64,000 bases of DNA from Merluccius polli (GCA_030340625.1 JAOPHQ010004293.1:53501-117500), one strand, 5' to 3'. Positions 33,873 to 47,146 are shown, counted from the first letter of the stretch. Numbers and translations are program-made. Notes: generated from the sequence alone by a model not told the origin.

Positions 33873-36800
33873 ACTCATGTCAAAGTGTGACTAATATTTG
33901 GATAAGGAGGATGATACTATGTTTTTTAAACTAGAAAAAATCCTCTTGTTTCATATTTGCACTGTGACTGTGATGCAATCTGTTTCATTTTTTGCTGGTG
34001 GCCCCTTGCTTGTAACTAGTCTTGTTATTAGAGTTTGCATTAGCAAAGGCAATCTATTTTTATTTTGTCGTATACCTTATTAATCCTCTGCATTTAACCC
34101 ATCCAATGCTCGGAGCAGTGGGCTGCCACACAGAGTAGCACCTGGGAACCAACTCCAGATGTTTTGCCCATACCTTGGTTATGGACAGGGCAGGAAGGTT
34201 TTTACTTGCATGTTTTGTTGTGTGGGAGGAAACTAAAGGTATGGTTATATTTTATATCTACCATATGACCAAGAATTAGGGTCACACTAATCTCGGTGCC
34301 TTTCTGCTGAAGTAAGACAGAATCATGAGATATAAGCAGAGGCATATAATTATAAAAGCAATTCCTCATGATCAGAATGAGTACGTTGTTGGTGACATGT
34401 GCAGAGTAGATAGTGTGAGATCAGTTTGTTGCAAAGAGCAGGAAGTGTTAATCATATGATAGCAGAGAACAGGCAGGCTTGCCTCTGTACATGTAAAGAA
34501 CGCTGGAGTCAGATAACACAGGTAAAAAAGGTAAGCAGAAGCCTGTTATAACAAAATTCTGCAATTGGGCATTGTCAAAACTGTTTTGAAGTCACTTGGG
34601 ATACTCGTCCTAGACATAGTTTAAACCAGTATAGTGTGCAACAAGAGGGACGCTCCCTTGAGGAGGTCGCCAAATAGGGGACCTGCCGTGTAAGCGCACG
34701 AGCAGAGACCGCCCGAGGGTTGGAATCCGTATTGGGGAGGAAGAGCCCCACAAAGCGCCAGCGGTTTAAATTCCGCCCCGTCCTCGCCATAAGTATATAA
34801 ATTGGCGGAGGAGAAAAGAGGGTCCATACGACCCCAAGGTAGCTGGTTCCTTTCAAGACCAGAAGAGGGAACTCTGAGAGGGTAGCCAGAGTAACCCAAG
34901 GGTATAATTTCCCGGTGACCGTTGGAGTCGGTGCGAAACTCATTTGTACTAATACGAATAGCCTGAGTTCATACGATATATTGCAATGCGAACATTTGAA
35001 CATAATAGTTGAACGTGTTGAATGGGAAACTGTTAAAAAGGCTGGTTATGTAAATATTGTATTGTGTGGGTGGTTCCAGGGGTTAGACTTTCGTGAGATT
35101 CTCAAGTCTCGTCTAACGCCTGTTCTGTGGGGTATTTAAAAAAACTGGGCACTGGGCAATATTTCGTGCAGAGAGCAGACCGTGAGTCATTCACACCGAC
35201 CCTGTATGTGTATCAAAATTTGTGTCGTTAAAGTGTGTACTGGTTAAGATAGTGGGTAAAAAATGGACGGAGAATTCAACAGAGAGTGTTAAGAATATGG
35301 GGGGTGTCCTGAGGACACCATAGGAGAGCAATGGAAACAAATCACGCTCCAATTGGTTAGTGGGTGTACACCGAATACACAGGGAAAGATAATGGAGGGT
35401 CACGAGGGGACCTGGATGTGGCTCCAGGAGAAGGGACAGATACCTGGAGATGAGGAGCAGGAGAAATTGTTGCCCTATCTGGCGGAGGCCGAGAGGACTG
35501 TGTTAAGAGAGTTAGAAAGGCACAAGCCAGAAGAGGGAAAGCAAAGTTGGGGAACAAAGAAGAAGTGGAGAGCAGCACTAGAAGAGAAAGAGGAGAGGAG
35601 AGCGTCAGTGCATACAATAGCATTAGCATGTGTAGCATTAGAAGCTCAGAAGGACAAACAAAAACAACAACGCAGGCGCCGGCGCTCCCGTAGCCATGAC
35701 AACCCGCGAGAGCGACGGTAAGAGCCAGCCGTCTGACCCTGACCGAGCAGGGAGCAGGGAGAGGGCTGATATGTCACCATTTAAAATAAAGAATAAAGTT
35801 AATAAAAAATAATAAACATGGTTTAATAAAGTAAGAGTAAAAGTAAGCAGAAATACATATTGCTTAAAAATAGAGTGTTAGTACACTTATGAATATGTCG
35901 TTAACAGCAGTGGACATTTTGGGTAGGGTTTGTTATCTACGTAAAGATGAGATCAATAAGATCTCTGAAAAATGTAAGAAAAGAATATCTAAACAGGCAT
36001 TAAAATTAGTATTAGTCATGTATCAAAGACAGAGAGGGACAGAGAGCAGAGAGAAAAGGAGGGGGCCTGGCCCTGAGAAGAGGACAATAAAGCAGGACAG
36101 CACTAGAGCTGCAAGAAGTACTTAGATAAGGAGATCTAAAAAAAAAAAGAGAGAGGGGCAATAAAGAGTTATGCAGTAGTTTACCCTATAATACTACTAC
36201 TACGACGACTACTACTAATGATAATAAAAATAATAATAGTAATGATAATACATTTTATTTGAAGGTGCCTTTCCAAAAACACAAGGTTGCCTTACAAAAC
36301 AAAGTGGTAAAGGGACAACCAGCTCAGTATGTCCAGGGGGATAACAGACTTAGAGGGGTTAGAATAAAAGCATAATAAAGAAAGCACTGTGATCATTAGA
36401 ACATTTAAGGATATGTTGGGACATAGAAAGTGCACATGTAGAGATCAATTATGTATTAGTGTCTGTGATTTGTTTCTGTGTTTTCTGTGTGTTTGTTTTA
36501 TAAATGTGTATAAAAGGGTTTTAGTGTTTTGTGGGACAATTAGCAGACCAACAGCTCAGTTAAGTTGGGCACTATTCATTTAAATCAGAAGTTATCTCCT
36601 CTACCGCTCGTCCACAGAAGTCCAGGGGTCAACCAGCGCTGGGGGTCAAGAGTTCAGGGAAATTCCCCCCTCACCAAACTGAGGTATAGTGGGACCCGCC
36701 CCAAAGGGCTCTGCGGGAGTGCGGTAGTTATTACAATATAAAAAACTGATACGCAATGTTGCGTATGTAGCAATAAAATAAGTCCATCATTTGGTTGCTT

Positions 36801-37829
36801 AGAATACCTCCATAGTGTGGTGTTGAAATAGTTAAAAGAAAGTTTGTTCTGGGTTGCCAGAGTCTACCGGGAGGTGTGGCCCCAAGGGGGGGAGAGTGGA
36901 CTGCGTGGTAGAAGTCCCGCCTCTGTTGTCATGGCGAGCCATATCTTGCTTTCCATGTGTTTTGTTGAAATAGATTGCAGGTTGTTTAGTCTTTGTTTTA
37001 GTGGTTTGTGTTTTATTTGTTTAATTGACAAATTGTTTTGGTCAGACAAATGTTCTCTGAACATTCGCAATGACCTGGTTAAAGTGATAATTAAAAAGTA
37101 CTTCAGCAATCTGCTGGAAAGGGATCTAATGCACAAGCTAGATTGTTTATTGACATTGGGAAGAATTGGGTTTATCTTGCAAACGCCAACACCTAATGCT
37201 GTTATGCTGTGTTGAAAATGTTTTATTTGTTAGCTTCGTCCACCACCGTGTCAAAATTACAGCATCAACGCCGCGTGGTGTCTCCATTACGCATACACAG
37301 GACTGCATGGATAGCTGTCATAGATATCTGTCTCTACTCCTCCACAGTCACCTATCCTATGGGCTGAACATAAGAATCAGAAGGGATTTATCCCCATACA
37401 TGGCATCCTGCAACAGGCCAGTAGGGAAGGCTGGTTAGCCTATGACGGGTAAGATCCCACCTTGAAACCTGGGGACAACCTAAGGCAGGCACAGTCACGA
37501 TTACTTGGCCAAGTCACACTGACTCACTTGATCATAGAGTGACAAGAAGATGAAACCATCCGAGGAGAAACCATTTGGGTTGAAAGGTGGAGGATAGGAT
37601 AGATTCCAGACATGTCGGCTTAAGCAGTGAATATGTGGCAATAACTAGGACAGGTCATTTGTTTAAACTCTTAAGAGAAGGTATAAGGATTTGCGTTTTG
37701 TTTTTCGGTATAGTGCATGATTTGGTATAATTGGTAAACAGCGTGGGTTAAAAGCGGTTGATGGTAAACCCATATAGTATCAAAATTTAGGTTTAGGATT
37801 TACGGGTTGCAATTTCCCTTTCTACTCGA

Positions 37830-39310
37830 TTGGCTGTAGTTAAGGTTAAAGGGCATAGCACCTTAGGGGGGAGACAGGCAAAATGTCATTATTTAGTTAA
37901 CTTAGTCTTAAACAAGGTGTTGGAAAATCATAATCAGACATTGAAAGAGGTGCATGACGTGGTGCGCATGGACATTTTGTTGCACCTACCTGGTTGTTAC
38001 AAGGCTCATTAAAGATGCGCATGGTTTTGACCATGGCGCAAGGGGGGTGGTAATGAAGGGAATCAGTAAACAAGGTTTAAAATCAGAAAACAAGGGTTAA
38101 AATCAGAAAACAAGATTGTTGGTCACCATACTTGCAAACAATGTTTGATAATTAGCTCTATGATTGTGAAGCATGTGCAGAAAACAACGAAAGAAAAACA
38201 ATCCTACTTGGCAATAAACTTGATTCAAATTCGAAATTCAGGTCTTAGGCTATGTTGATATGATCAAAAGTGTATATGGTAAAAGGTACATGCTAGTAGT
38301 CAATGACAGATTCAGCAATTGGGTAGAAACAGCCCCAATAAAAGATCAAAGTGTGACTATTGTAATCAAGTTTTTATCTAGAAAAGCCATGCCAAGGTGT
38401 GAAATTCAATTAGAAAATAGATCAGACAATAGATCAGCTTTCATTCGGAAAACTGTGAAAAGTGTGGTGCAGCAGTCACACATCAAACAGCGATTAGGTT
38501 ATGTCTACCATCCTCAGTCTCAAGGCAAGGTCGAAAAGATGAATCAGACACTGAAGGGAAAGATTGGTGAAATATGTGCACGCAGTAAACTCAGCTAGAA
38601 GCCCTTCCACTAGCTTTAATGTCAACAAGGAGTTCAGTGAACTCAAGCCATACTACGATCAACTAACGGCACTGGTTGCAGCCTTTTCCAAACAGGTGGC
38701 AGTAATCCAAGGAGGTGCAGAGCAGGCACCGGCCCGAAAGACACCGAGTGGGTGTTGTTGAAGGTCATCAAGAGGAAATGGTCAGAGCAAAGGTGACACT
38801 TGGTATCATTGGTCACTATGCGGAGCATCTGACCCACCGGCAAGGACCCGGGGAGACGTAAAAGGGAGTGTAAGAGAGCAGCCTTAGACTGACAGGAAGA
38901 AGAGTGATACATTTTGACTTTATTAGCTTTGCTAACACACAAGTGTAGAGTCAGAGGCTATTCAGCGTATTTACATTTACATTTTTCGTATATAATCATT
39001 TTATCTTGGTAGTAGTATAATCATAAAAATGATGTGCCGCCCAGAAAACAAGATGGGGTGGCTTGGTGTAGTTGTATGTTTTGCTTTGATTGTTATAGCC
39101 CCTACAGTTGTGTGGAAACAATTCCATGACAGAGGATCTGCCACGACCAGAGCTAGAGAAACACCCACCAAGGGGGGTGGAGCCAGGTGACCAGTTGTAC
39201 CTGAGGTGTGAAGGACCATACAAGGTCACCAATGCGACACCAACCAGTACCGAGGTGGAAGGGAGTTCCACCTGGTACCACCTCAACCACTGCACCAAAG
39301 CCGCTCAACC
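37830..39310 (+). pseudogene. Retroviral pol remnant: RNase H end and integrase, copy 2
   Basis: The arrangement is as in copy 1. The integrase core at about 38251-38598 keeps the D, D35E residues: the first Asp in YVDMI, the second in SDNRSAF, and Glu in GKVEKMNQ. The zinc-binding CEAC lies just upstream. The frame continues past the core to a stop near 38596, and C-terminal domain pieces lie out of register at about 38743-38800 and 39183-39310. The remnant is not translatable as one protein. Confidence 0.8.
39029..39190 (+). CDS. Short frame with hydrophobic leader, candidate env start
   Basis: ATG-ATG at 39029 opens a 53-codon frame with a hydrophobic stretch (GVVVCFALIVIAPTVVW) after a short charged N-terminus, overlapping the integrase C-terminal fragment in another frame. 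Env genes of many retroviruses begin this way, overlapping pol and opening with a signal peptide. The frame stops early and no surface or fusion domain follows. In copy 1 a 5-base deletion near 13779 breaks it. Confidence 0.45.
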   Translation: MMCRPENKMGWLGVVVCFALIVIAPTVVWKQFHDRGSATTRARETPTKGGGAR

Positions 39311-39953
39311 CAAGACGAGGGAGGACCACAAGGAGGAGCTGGGTGCAGGTGTACCCAGCACAGACCGACCATCCCAGGCACAGACCCAGCCCAGCCAGGG
39401 GCAGCAGCCTCATGACAAGCGGAGGCTGCGACAATAACCATCCAGATGGAAGGTTGGACCCACCTGGGTCTAACCCGGTCCTGAGGAGGCTCACATGTGA
39501 TCGTGCTAGTAACCTCTCCGTGTGAGCCTGACCCCGAATCTGCGGCCTAGGAAGAGTGCAGGGCCCGACAATGGCGACGACGAACAGAAACAACAATGAA
39601 TGCCCAAAACCCCCCACATGCTTGCAGCCCACCAATACATGAAGATCATTTCAATCATTCGAGATACATCCTCGCCCGGAAGGAGTTTTTAAGTTTAAAT
39701 TTGTTGATTTATATTGTGTGATTTTTTATTTATTTTTGTTTGATTTAATATTGCGTGAATTTTAATTTGATATGCATGAATTGAAGGGTACAACACTATT
39801 TTGCATTTGGTAATCTTTTTATCCTAACACACTTACAGGTTGAGAGTCCTGAAGAACTTAACAGGTTGAGTCTCATATGATTCTAAAGGGAGAGGGGGAA
39901 ATTATACTAAATTGGTAGTTTTTTGGGACTTTGTAAGTCCCAAAGGGGGGATA

Positions 39954-40672
39954 TGTGGGAGACATTTGGGATATGTGGGAGACATTTGGGATATGTGGGA
40001 GACATTTGGGAGACATTTATAAATTTACCCTTACATTTAATGCTATAACATAATTATGGTCTTGCCATTATGCTATAAATCTAATAAGTGTGGAGAAATA
40101 CAGAGAACCACAAATTTTATGTTTTAAGGAGTAGCAGAATTTCCAAATTTGATATTTGATGGGCTCAGTTTTTCTGAGGCCAAGAGAAGGAGTACAATTT
40201 TTTCCAAATTTTCATATGTGGTCTCAGTTTAGATGAGACCAAGAGAAGGATTAAAGGTATGGTTATATTTTATATCTACCATATGACCAAGAATTAGGGT
40301 CACACTAACCTCGGTGCCTTTCTGCTGAAGTAAGACAGAATCATGTGGTGACATGTGCAGAGTAGATAGTGTGAGATCAGTTTGTTGCAAAGAGCAGGAA
40401 GTGTTAATCATATGATAGCAGAGAACAGGCAGGCTTGCCTGTGTACATGTAAAGAACGCTGGAGTCAGATAACACGAGGACGAGAAGGGAAGACGTCAAC
40501 AGCCAGCCTTTGTGATGAGGTTTTGAACACACACACACTTTGTTGTTGGGTCAGGGAAACGTAGTCGGACCCAGATATATCTGTAAAACTCTGCACATTA
40601 TACTGGTGTTAACAATAAAACTGATTATTTCTTAAAGCTAAACAACTTCTTCTATCGCTTCATTAACGAACA
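39954..40672 (+). mobile_element. 3' LTR of retrovirus copy 2
   Basis: 719 bp from TGTGGGAGACATT to AACGAACA, a TG...CA pair directly after the purine tract. The start is a threefold repeat of atgtgggagacatttggg. A polyadenylation-type aataaa lies at about 40614. In copy 1 this LTR is interrupted at 15007 and ends at 18068. The exact 3' end is inferred from the CA and was not confirmed by a matching 5' LTR. Confidence 0.6.
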
Positions 40673-42102
40673 CGCGTGAGTAAGGGTTTCATTTTTTTTT
40701 ACTTTGAAACTGCCTCTCACAACAAAACCCATGTGAACACAGGGAGAACATACAACCTCCACACAGAAAGGTCCCCCTGCTGGGGCTTGAATGCAGAAGT
40801 CAGAGACAGTAGAGAAGCAAGCACAGCTCAACTGTTTGCCTCAAGAAGCTCAAGTGTCAAATAACATAAATGTTTTCTACTCTCTTTTAGGTCACAAAGG
40901 TATATTTTTCATCTGATTTTGTCTTTTCTTTTCAATTTTGGAACATTTAATGTATGTTTAGACCTATACCTTGTTACAACATCATATTCAAATTTGGCAT
41001 ACTAGATGTTAAATAATGGCAAAATAACGTGCTCAATTTTGACCTAAATTGTAGTTGCTGAGTTTAGCCTCTAGGGGACAGTGTTGCATTTATAAAAGTG
41101 GCATTTCAGCATCTAGTTGTAGGCCTATAGCAATCTATTAACAATTACACTAGACTATTTTTTAGAAATAGGAATATAAATGAGTCACTATAACGACTTG
41201 TAAAAAACTCAAATCTACTTTTTTACTTCAAAACAATATGTGCGATATATTTAATAGAAATTACGCACTTACCATTCATCAGTTACCATCAATCTCCTCA
41301 ACTCAAATCAGAAGACCCCCACACACACTATAGGATAGACGGATAGGAAAGATGTCCCTGTTCTATATCTGTATATGTGTGTGCCTGGATCTCCCTTAGC
41401 CTTTATCCGGGAGTGCCGGGACCGTCGTTTTATAACAGTGCTTTTTCTGTATCACAGTAAAATATGACTTTTATGTTTCATTAAATGGCAAAACAAGCAG
41501 ATAATCTGGTGAACGAGGGACAGCACAATGTCTTGTCTAGTGGTAGCCTACTGCAGTCAGTTGGTGTTTCGACATTGTAAAATAGCGCCTCCAAATGTCA
41601 ATTTACAGTGTCGTAACTTTAAGGATGCAGAGCACAAAAAACACAATACAATCTGATTCAAAATAGTATATTTAGAATGAATTTCAAATCATACTGAGAC
41701 GTATCCAAACAAGTTACACATGCATTATAGTGGTTTCAGGAACACAGCTTTCAGAATGATTCGCTCGTATCAGTTTCTATCCAACATTGTACGCTGGAAG
41801 CCACATAAAGACATAAAAACTACAGAGGAAAGAGTTAATACTATTACTAATATTTAAATAAATGGTGGTGATGTAGGTCTATTATGGAAAAGACACGTTT
41901 TAAACTACATGTGAAGCGCTTCATGAACATACAAATAAACGTAAAAACGGAAGAATAAAGGCTAAAAATAGCAACATAGCGGTTCAATGAAGTGGCCTTT
42001 CAGTCGCCATGAGGGAAGTGTCCCTGGCAGTTCAAAGGTCAACAGGCTGCTGGCACTCTGGCTAAAGCGCTGTCTACACGTCATACTGTGTGTTTACAGC
42101 TT
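40673..42102. other. Gene-free DNA between the retrovirus and receptor B2
   Basis: Counterpart of 18069-19496, with the resumed dispersed repeat at 40723-40805 and the shared receptor 3' flank from about 40990. No gene is evident. Confidence 0.6.
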
Positions 42103-45100
42103 TTAGGGCCTCATCCTTCGGGGCTGGGAGTACAAACAGTCATCCATATTAGTTTCAACCGTCTGCCTGTCCCGTGGAGCCACCTTGACCTCCCCGTACT
42201 CCACCTCACTCTTTGTCTGCTCTCTCGGCTTCCCCTGACGCTGTAGCACAGAGATGTTTACGTAGGTTGCATCTTCGGCGTCTGCGCGGTCTGGGGAGAG
42301 GAGATCGGGGTGAATGAACAAGCAGAGAATATGAGGAAGTTGGAGGACGGTACGTCAAACAGTTGATACCAAAAACAACTACTTGGAAGTGTTGCAATAT
42401 CAGCCTCCAATAATCCTCCCCAAACTCTTGTAGTGTTACATTACATTACAGTGTTGGACTGTACTTACCATTATTACACAATGTAATACTTTACATGATT
42501 TAGTATGGAGCAAAGAGCCGGGCATTTTGTACCTTTTGAGGTTTTCTTCTTCTGTTGTGCACAGTAGACTCCCAATGCAACTATTAGCAGCAGTACAACC
42601 GCTGACAGTGAACCACCTATTATAAAGGTTGTTGCTGTGACAAAGAAAAGTATGGCACAGAGATCAAACATTTATACAGTTATATACAGTGGTGTATAGA
42701 AGTATAGGTACTGGCAAGTCATACTTGAGTAAAAGTATATCTTAGTTGAAAGTGGCTGTGGTAAAAGTTAGTCATCCGTAAGAAAATCACTTGAGTAAAA
42801 GTCATAAAGTATAGCGCAAATACAATTTACACAATCAAAAGTATTTATCTGGTTTAAAATATACTAAGTATCAAAAGTAAAAGTAAAAAAGTACATTTAT
42901 AGGTGAACATTTGCTGTAAGTGAAAGTCGACAGAAATAAGAAAACTCAAGTAAAGTACAGCTAGCCCTTCTCCAAAGGACGACTTAAGTATACTACATAT
43001 ATATACATTAACGGGTAAGCAGACTGACATTGTTAGCTTCACGTCTCATTAACATAATTAATTTAGTTTGCTTACCCATTGTAATGTTGTGACCTGGTTC
43101 CCCAGTTGCCTGAATGCAAAAGGTATTGTTGTCTTGATGCACCAACTGTGATATATGTGTCCCATTAGATGTGCAGTTTACAAAAATGAAGTCTATGGGA
43201 GAATATAGTGAAGTATAGGTTGTTATAGTGAAGTAAAAATGAAAGTCAACAGAAATATAAAAACTCAAGTAAAGTGTAGATACTCTAAAATACGCCTTAA
43301 GTACTGTAACAAAGTATTCATAGGCTAGGCTACTGCGTTACTTTACAACACTGGTTATATAACGGGTAAGCAGACTGATGTTATTACCTTCACGTCTCAT
43401 TAACATAATTAATTTAGTTTGCTTACCCGTTTTATTGTCATTGTCTGGTTCCTCAGTCGGTGTTGTCTCAATGCATAAGGTATTGTTGTCTTTATACACC
43501 CACTGTGATATATGTGTCCCATTAGATGTGCAGTTTACATATATGAAGCCTGAGAGACAAAGGTCACAGCCTAGGTCAAGCAATATTCATTTCATTCATT
43601 TCCCTCATTGTGTTTTTCACTCACCGCCACACACAGACAAGGTTTGGTTTGCCGTGGCTTCGCTGACGTCGTTGCAGACCGAGCATGAGAGCAGTCCCGA
43701 CAGGCCCAGCTTCAGAGTGATGTTGCTAGTGGTGCTGTTTCCAGAGTGGAGATGCGTGTCTTTCAGCGGGTGTCCGTCTAGACTCCAGCGGTAGCGAGGT
43801 CTGTCCCCCCCAGCAGAGCAGGACACCGTCTGCTCTCCACCGGACAGACACTGCCAGGACAGGCGGGGAGAGGAGACCGGTGCTATAGGGACAACCACCT
43901 GATGAGAGCAGTCTTACAACTTGACAGAACCTGAAACCTTCTGGTATTCAACCAGCCTTTATAAACTTGATTTCATGAAATTATAATTAGATTAAACTTC
44001 AAACATTAAAACATTCACAAAGTACAGTATAGCATGTGACATTACCAATAATATTAATACTGAGCCTGAGAGGCAACACTGCTTCTATAACAGCTATGAA
44101 GTCAGAGGTTATAGTCCTTAATGACTGGTGGTGAAGCTGCTGTCTCCCTCTAATCTGTAGTCCTGTTTACCAGTAGACCATGCATTACATGTTACTGAAA
44201 TACTGATATAGTTACTCACCTTGAATGGATACTTTGAATTTTGTATTTACTACTTGAACTCCGTTGTCATTAAATATTTCAATTGAATATGTATCATCGT
44301 CTGTCCTGTCGATGTCCTTTATAGTAAATATTCCAGTACTAAATGAATATCGAGTGTGGTTTACTAGACTAGTTCCACTGACTATAATAATAGAGTTGTT
44401 TTTCTTCAGTCCGTAGGTCCAGTCCTGTAGGATCTGAGTCACCAGCAGGACTTCCACGGTTCCTCCAGGAGAGCCAAAGCACTCGGTTGTGATGTGTGGC
44501 TGTGTGGCTTTGCAGAAGATCTTCACACCTGGACGTTTTCAGAAGACAATACAACAACACAGGAGATATATCTCACTCAGATTCACAGATTACTCTCTTA
44601 CTATCACTATAAAACTCTTGTGTTACTATTACTATAAAAACTCTCAGATTATTATTACTATAATAACTCTCAGATTATTATTACTATAATAACTCTCGTA
44701 TTACTAAAAGAGGGATTGACATTTTGAATAAAATATTAGCCATTGCAGAGAGGGGACATTGTACTTCCACATGTTGAATGTTAAAACATTTCAATATTTC
44801 AACATTTCTTTATTGTTAGATTTGATTTACATATCATTTTTCTTATGATTTACATACAAATGAAAATGCACTCTTAATAATGTGATGCAGCTGTGTTCTC
44901 AATAACAGATTACCTCATATTGTGGGGAAGTCACAAATCTAAAAGGCTGAGTAATGAGTTATGATATTCAAAAAGAAATGTACTCAATTTACCCCTAATA
45001 AATGAACATACCAAAATATTTTTCTTTTAACCCTACAAATGTTGGAAAACTAATACTAATGTTAAAACAAATAGGCCTAACTAGAATACCATATGCTAAA

Positions 45101-45217
45101 TTATATAAAATATATTATGATTTAATAGAGGAGTAATGTCATAATAATCTCACCATCGGTCACTCCAATTAGTAATACTCCAGTTAGAAACACAAGCACA
45201 GCCGCCATGTTGAGCAT
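42103..45217 (-). CDS. Receptor B2: CD2/SLAM-like Ig receptor with one clear ITIM
   Basis: Exons in transcription order: signal peptide 45154-45217, V-like Ig 44220-44528, C2-like Ig 43625-43882, juxtamembrane a 43427-43549, juxtamembrane b 43076-43192, transmembrane 42533-42634, tail 42103-42290. All are phase 1; the sum is 1161 nt, or 386 residues, fully open. The V exon is 6 nt shorter than in B1. Its 3' two thirds and the following intron resemble the A genes more than B1. The tail keeps VEYGEV, an ITIM, but the first motif reads ATYVNI, with Ala instead of Val two residues before the tyrosine, which no longer fits the consensus. The donor of exon b is a good gtaagc. Intron 1 lacks the LINE and gives the empty site for the A-gene insertion. 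Confidence 0.82.
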
Positions 45218-46936
45218 TTCAACTTCAGTACTGTGGTCTCCGTTGAGTCCACTAATTTCACATGAACCTGCAACCCAGGCCAGATCAAAATGTCATCGCA
45301 AAAGTGGAAGTTGTGCACCGGCTCAGCAATATTTGTATTCACCACAACTGTACTAAAAGGGCCAACACCTTATTAGGATGAAGACGCTAAAACAGTATCC
45401 GCCTTTTTTAAAGTAAGCATACTGGGCATTTTCTAAGAAAAGAACAAAATAACTGAATAACTGTGACCCATTTTCTTGTGGTCACATGAGATGGGAAGAA
45501 AATGCTCACTTGAATTGTACATTAATAAAACCCTGGGCAGGTTATTGTGAAAGGTTCAAGGTTCAACCACCATGCAAGACGCCTTACCACACTCATCCAT
45601 GACATGTCATTCAAAGGTGCTTTAGATGAAAGTGCCTGCTAAATCAGTGAACTCACATCAAAGATAGAATAATAGATGGATAAGGAGCATTATACTATCC
45701 TTTTTAACTAGAAAAAAACCTCTTATTTCATATTTTCACTGTGAATGTGATGCAATCGATTTCATTTTTTGCTGGTGGACTCTTGCTTGTAACTAGTTGT
45801 TACAGTTTTGCGTTATCAAAGGCAATCTAAGCCATAAAGGGGAAGTCAGAGACAGTCGAGAACCAAGCACAACTCATCTGTCTATTTGCAGAGGTTTTAG
45901 TGCTTGAACTATTTAAGTGACAAGTGACAAAAAATGAATATTTTCTATAGTTTAGGTCACAAAGGTCGTGTTCTCCATCTGATTGTCTCTTTTCTTTTAC
46001 ATTTTGGAACATTTAATGTATGTTTAGACCTATATCTTATTACAACAGCACCATCATAATTATTCAAGTTGGGGTTTACTGTCCCCTATGTTGAAGCAAT
46101 AGTTTTCCATTATTATTTATTATCTCTATTTTATTTTTCTTTGAAACCTAATCTGGAAAAGACGGAATTGAGGTGAGAAGATGTAGGCCTACCAAAAGCA
46201 TAAAAACAACAGACGGGAAGTTAAGAAGGAGTTAATACTATTATATTTTAATGAATTGAGGTGACGGGAACTACACATTTTAAACTACATGTGAAAGGCT
46301 TCATGAACATACAAAAAATATATAATATTATATAATATAGTATACTGGGCCATTTTAAAATGCAGTAATTATTAATACAAACAAATTAGGAAATTAATTA
46401 TGAATTCATATTAACATTCTCAAGTTCTCAAGTTCACAAGCCACATAGAAGAGTCTCTCTCTCAACAGAAGTATCGGAGAGCATTATTGGGCCATTTGCA
46501 CACAAGTAGTGAAGAGCAAACACATTTTTACTGGTTGTTGAACATCCTGATTCCAATTGTTTGCCTGGTGTTCTGATTTGAGGTCAAGCAGGTTTTGGCA
46601 GAATCCCTCATGTCCTACATTTAACCATTTATTGCATGAAATGGTACACTTTAGTTTAGCAGCTCCCTCCTGTAGGATTTAAAGCATGACATACAGATGT
46701 CAGATACAGCATAACAACATTTGACAACAGAGAGCAATAGACAATCCCCCCTCATGGGGTACATCAGATATCTCAACCCATTGTGTAGGTTACATACAAT
46801 TTAATCAGGAGAGAAAAAATGAACCACAACATTTATTGACAAAAAAATTGGCATTTAGACACCATCAAATTATTTATTCAATACTTTATTAGGAAGATGG
46901 ATCCCATGAAGTCTGCCGGGGGATGAATTCCTCCCG
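45218..46936. other. Upstream flank of receptor B2 and adjoining gene-free DNA
   Basis: To about 46150 this matches the region upstream of B1. After that it follows a path absent from copy 1: part resembles receptor 3' flank (46250-46310), and about 80 bp at 46437-46513 recurs at 53885-53960. No coding sequence is recognised. Confidence 0.6.
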
Positions 46937-47146
46937 GATGGTGTCTAGACGCTGGTGGTGGTGGTGGTGACTATGATGGTGTCTAGACGCTGGTGGTGGT
47001 GACTATGATGAGTCTAGATGCTGGTGGTGGTGGTGACTATGATGGTGTCATGAAGTCCCCCCCCCACTCCTGACTATGATGGAGTCTACACGCTGGTGGT
47101 GGTGGTGGTGGTGGTGGTGACTATGATGCAGTCTAGATGCTGGTGG

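Larger units (their letters stand above)
34232..40672 (+). mobile_element. Degenerate endogenous retrovirus, copy 2
   Basis: Same provirus as in copy 1, without the 2.67 kb insertion, so its layout is clearer. Partial 5' LTR 34234-34519, RNase H end 37830-38012, integrase 38113-39310, purine tract 39940-39953, full-looking 3' LTR 39954-40672. It is degenerate: protease, reverse transcriptase core and most of env are not found. Confidence 0.8.
25311..46150. repeat. Tandem segmental duplication, copy 2
   Basis: Second copy of the unit, with A2, the LINE, the retrovirus and B2 in the same order. Similarity to copy 1 stops near 46150, where copy 1 (about 23490) takes a different path. The last part of the unit (copy 1 about 23645-24886) reappears at 54027-55083, beyond 7.8 kb of repeat-rich DNA. 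Real divergence (substitutions, indels in the B genes, lack of the 2.67 kb insertion) argues against an exact artefact, but two haplotypes laid end to end by an assembler would look similar. Confidence 0.92.
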
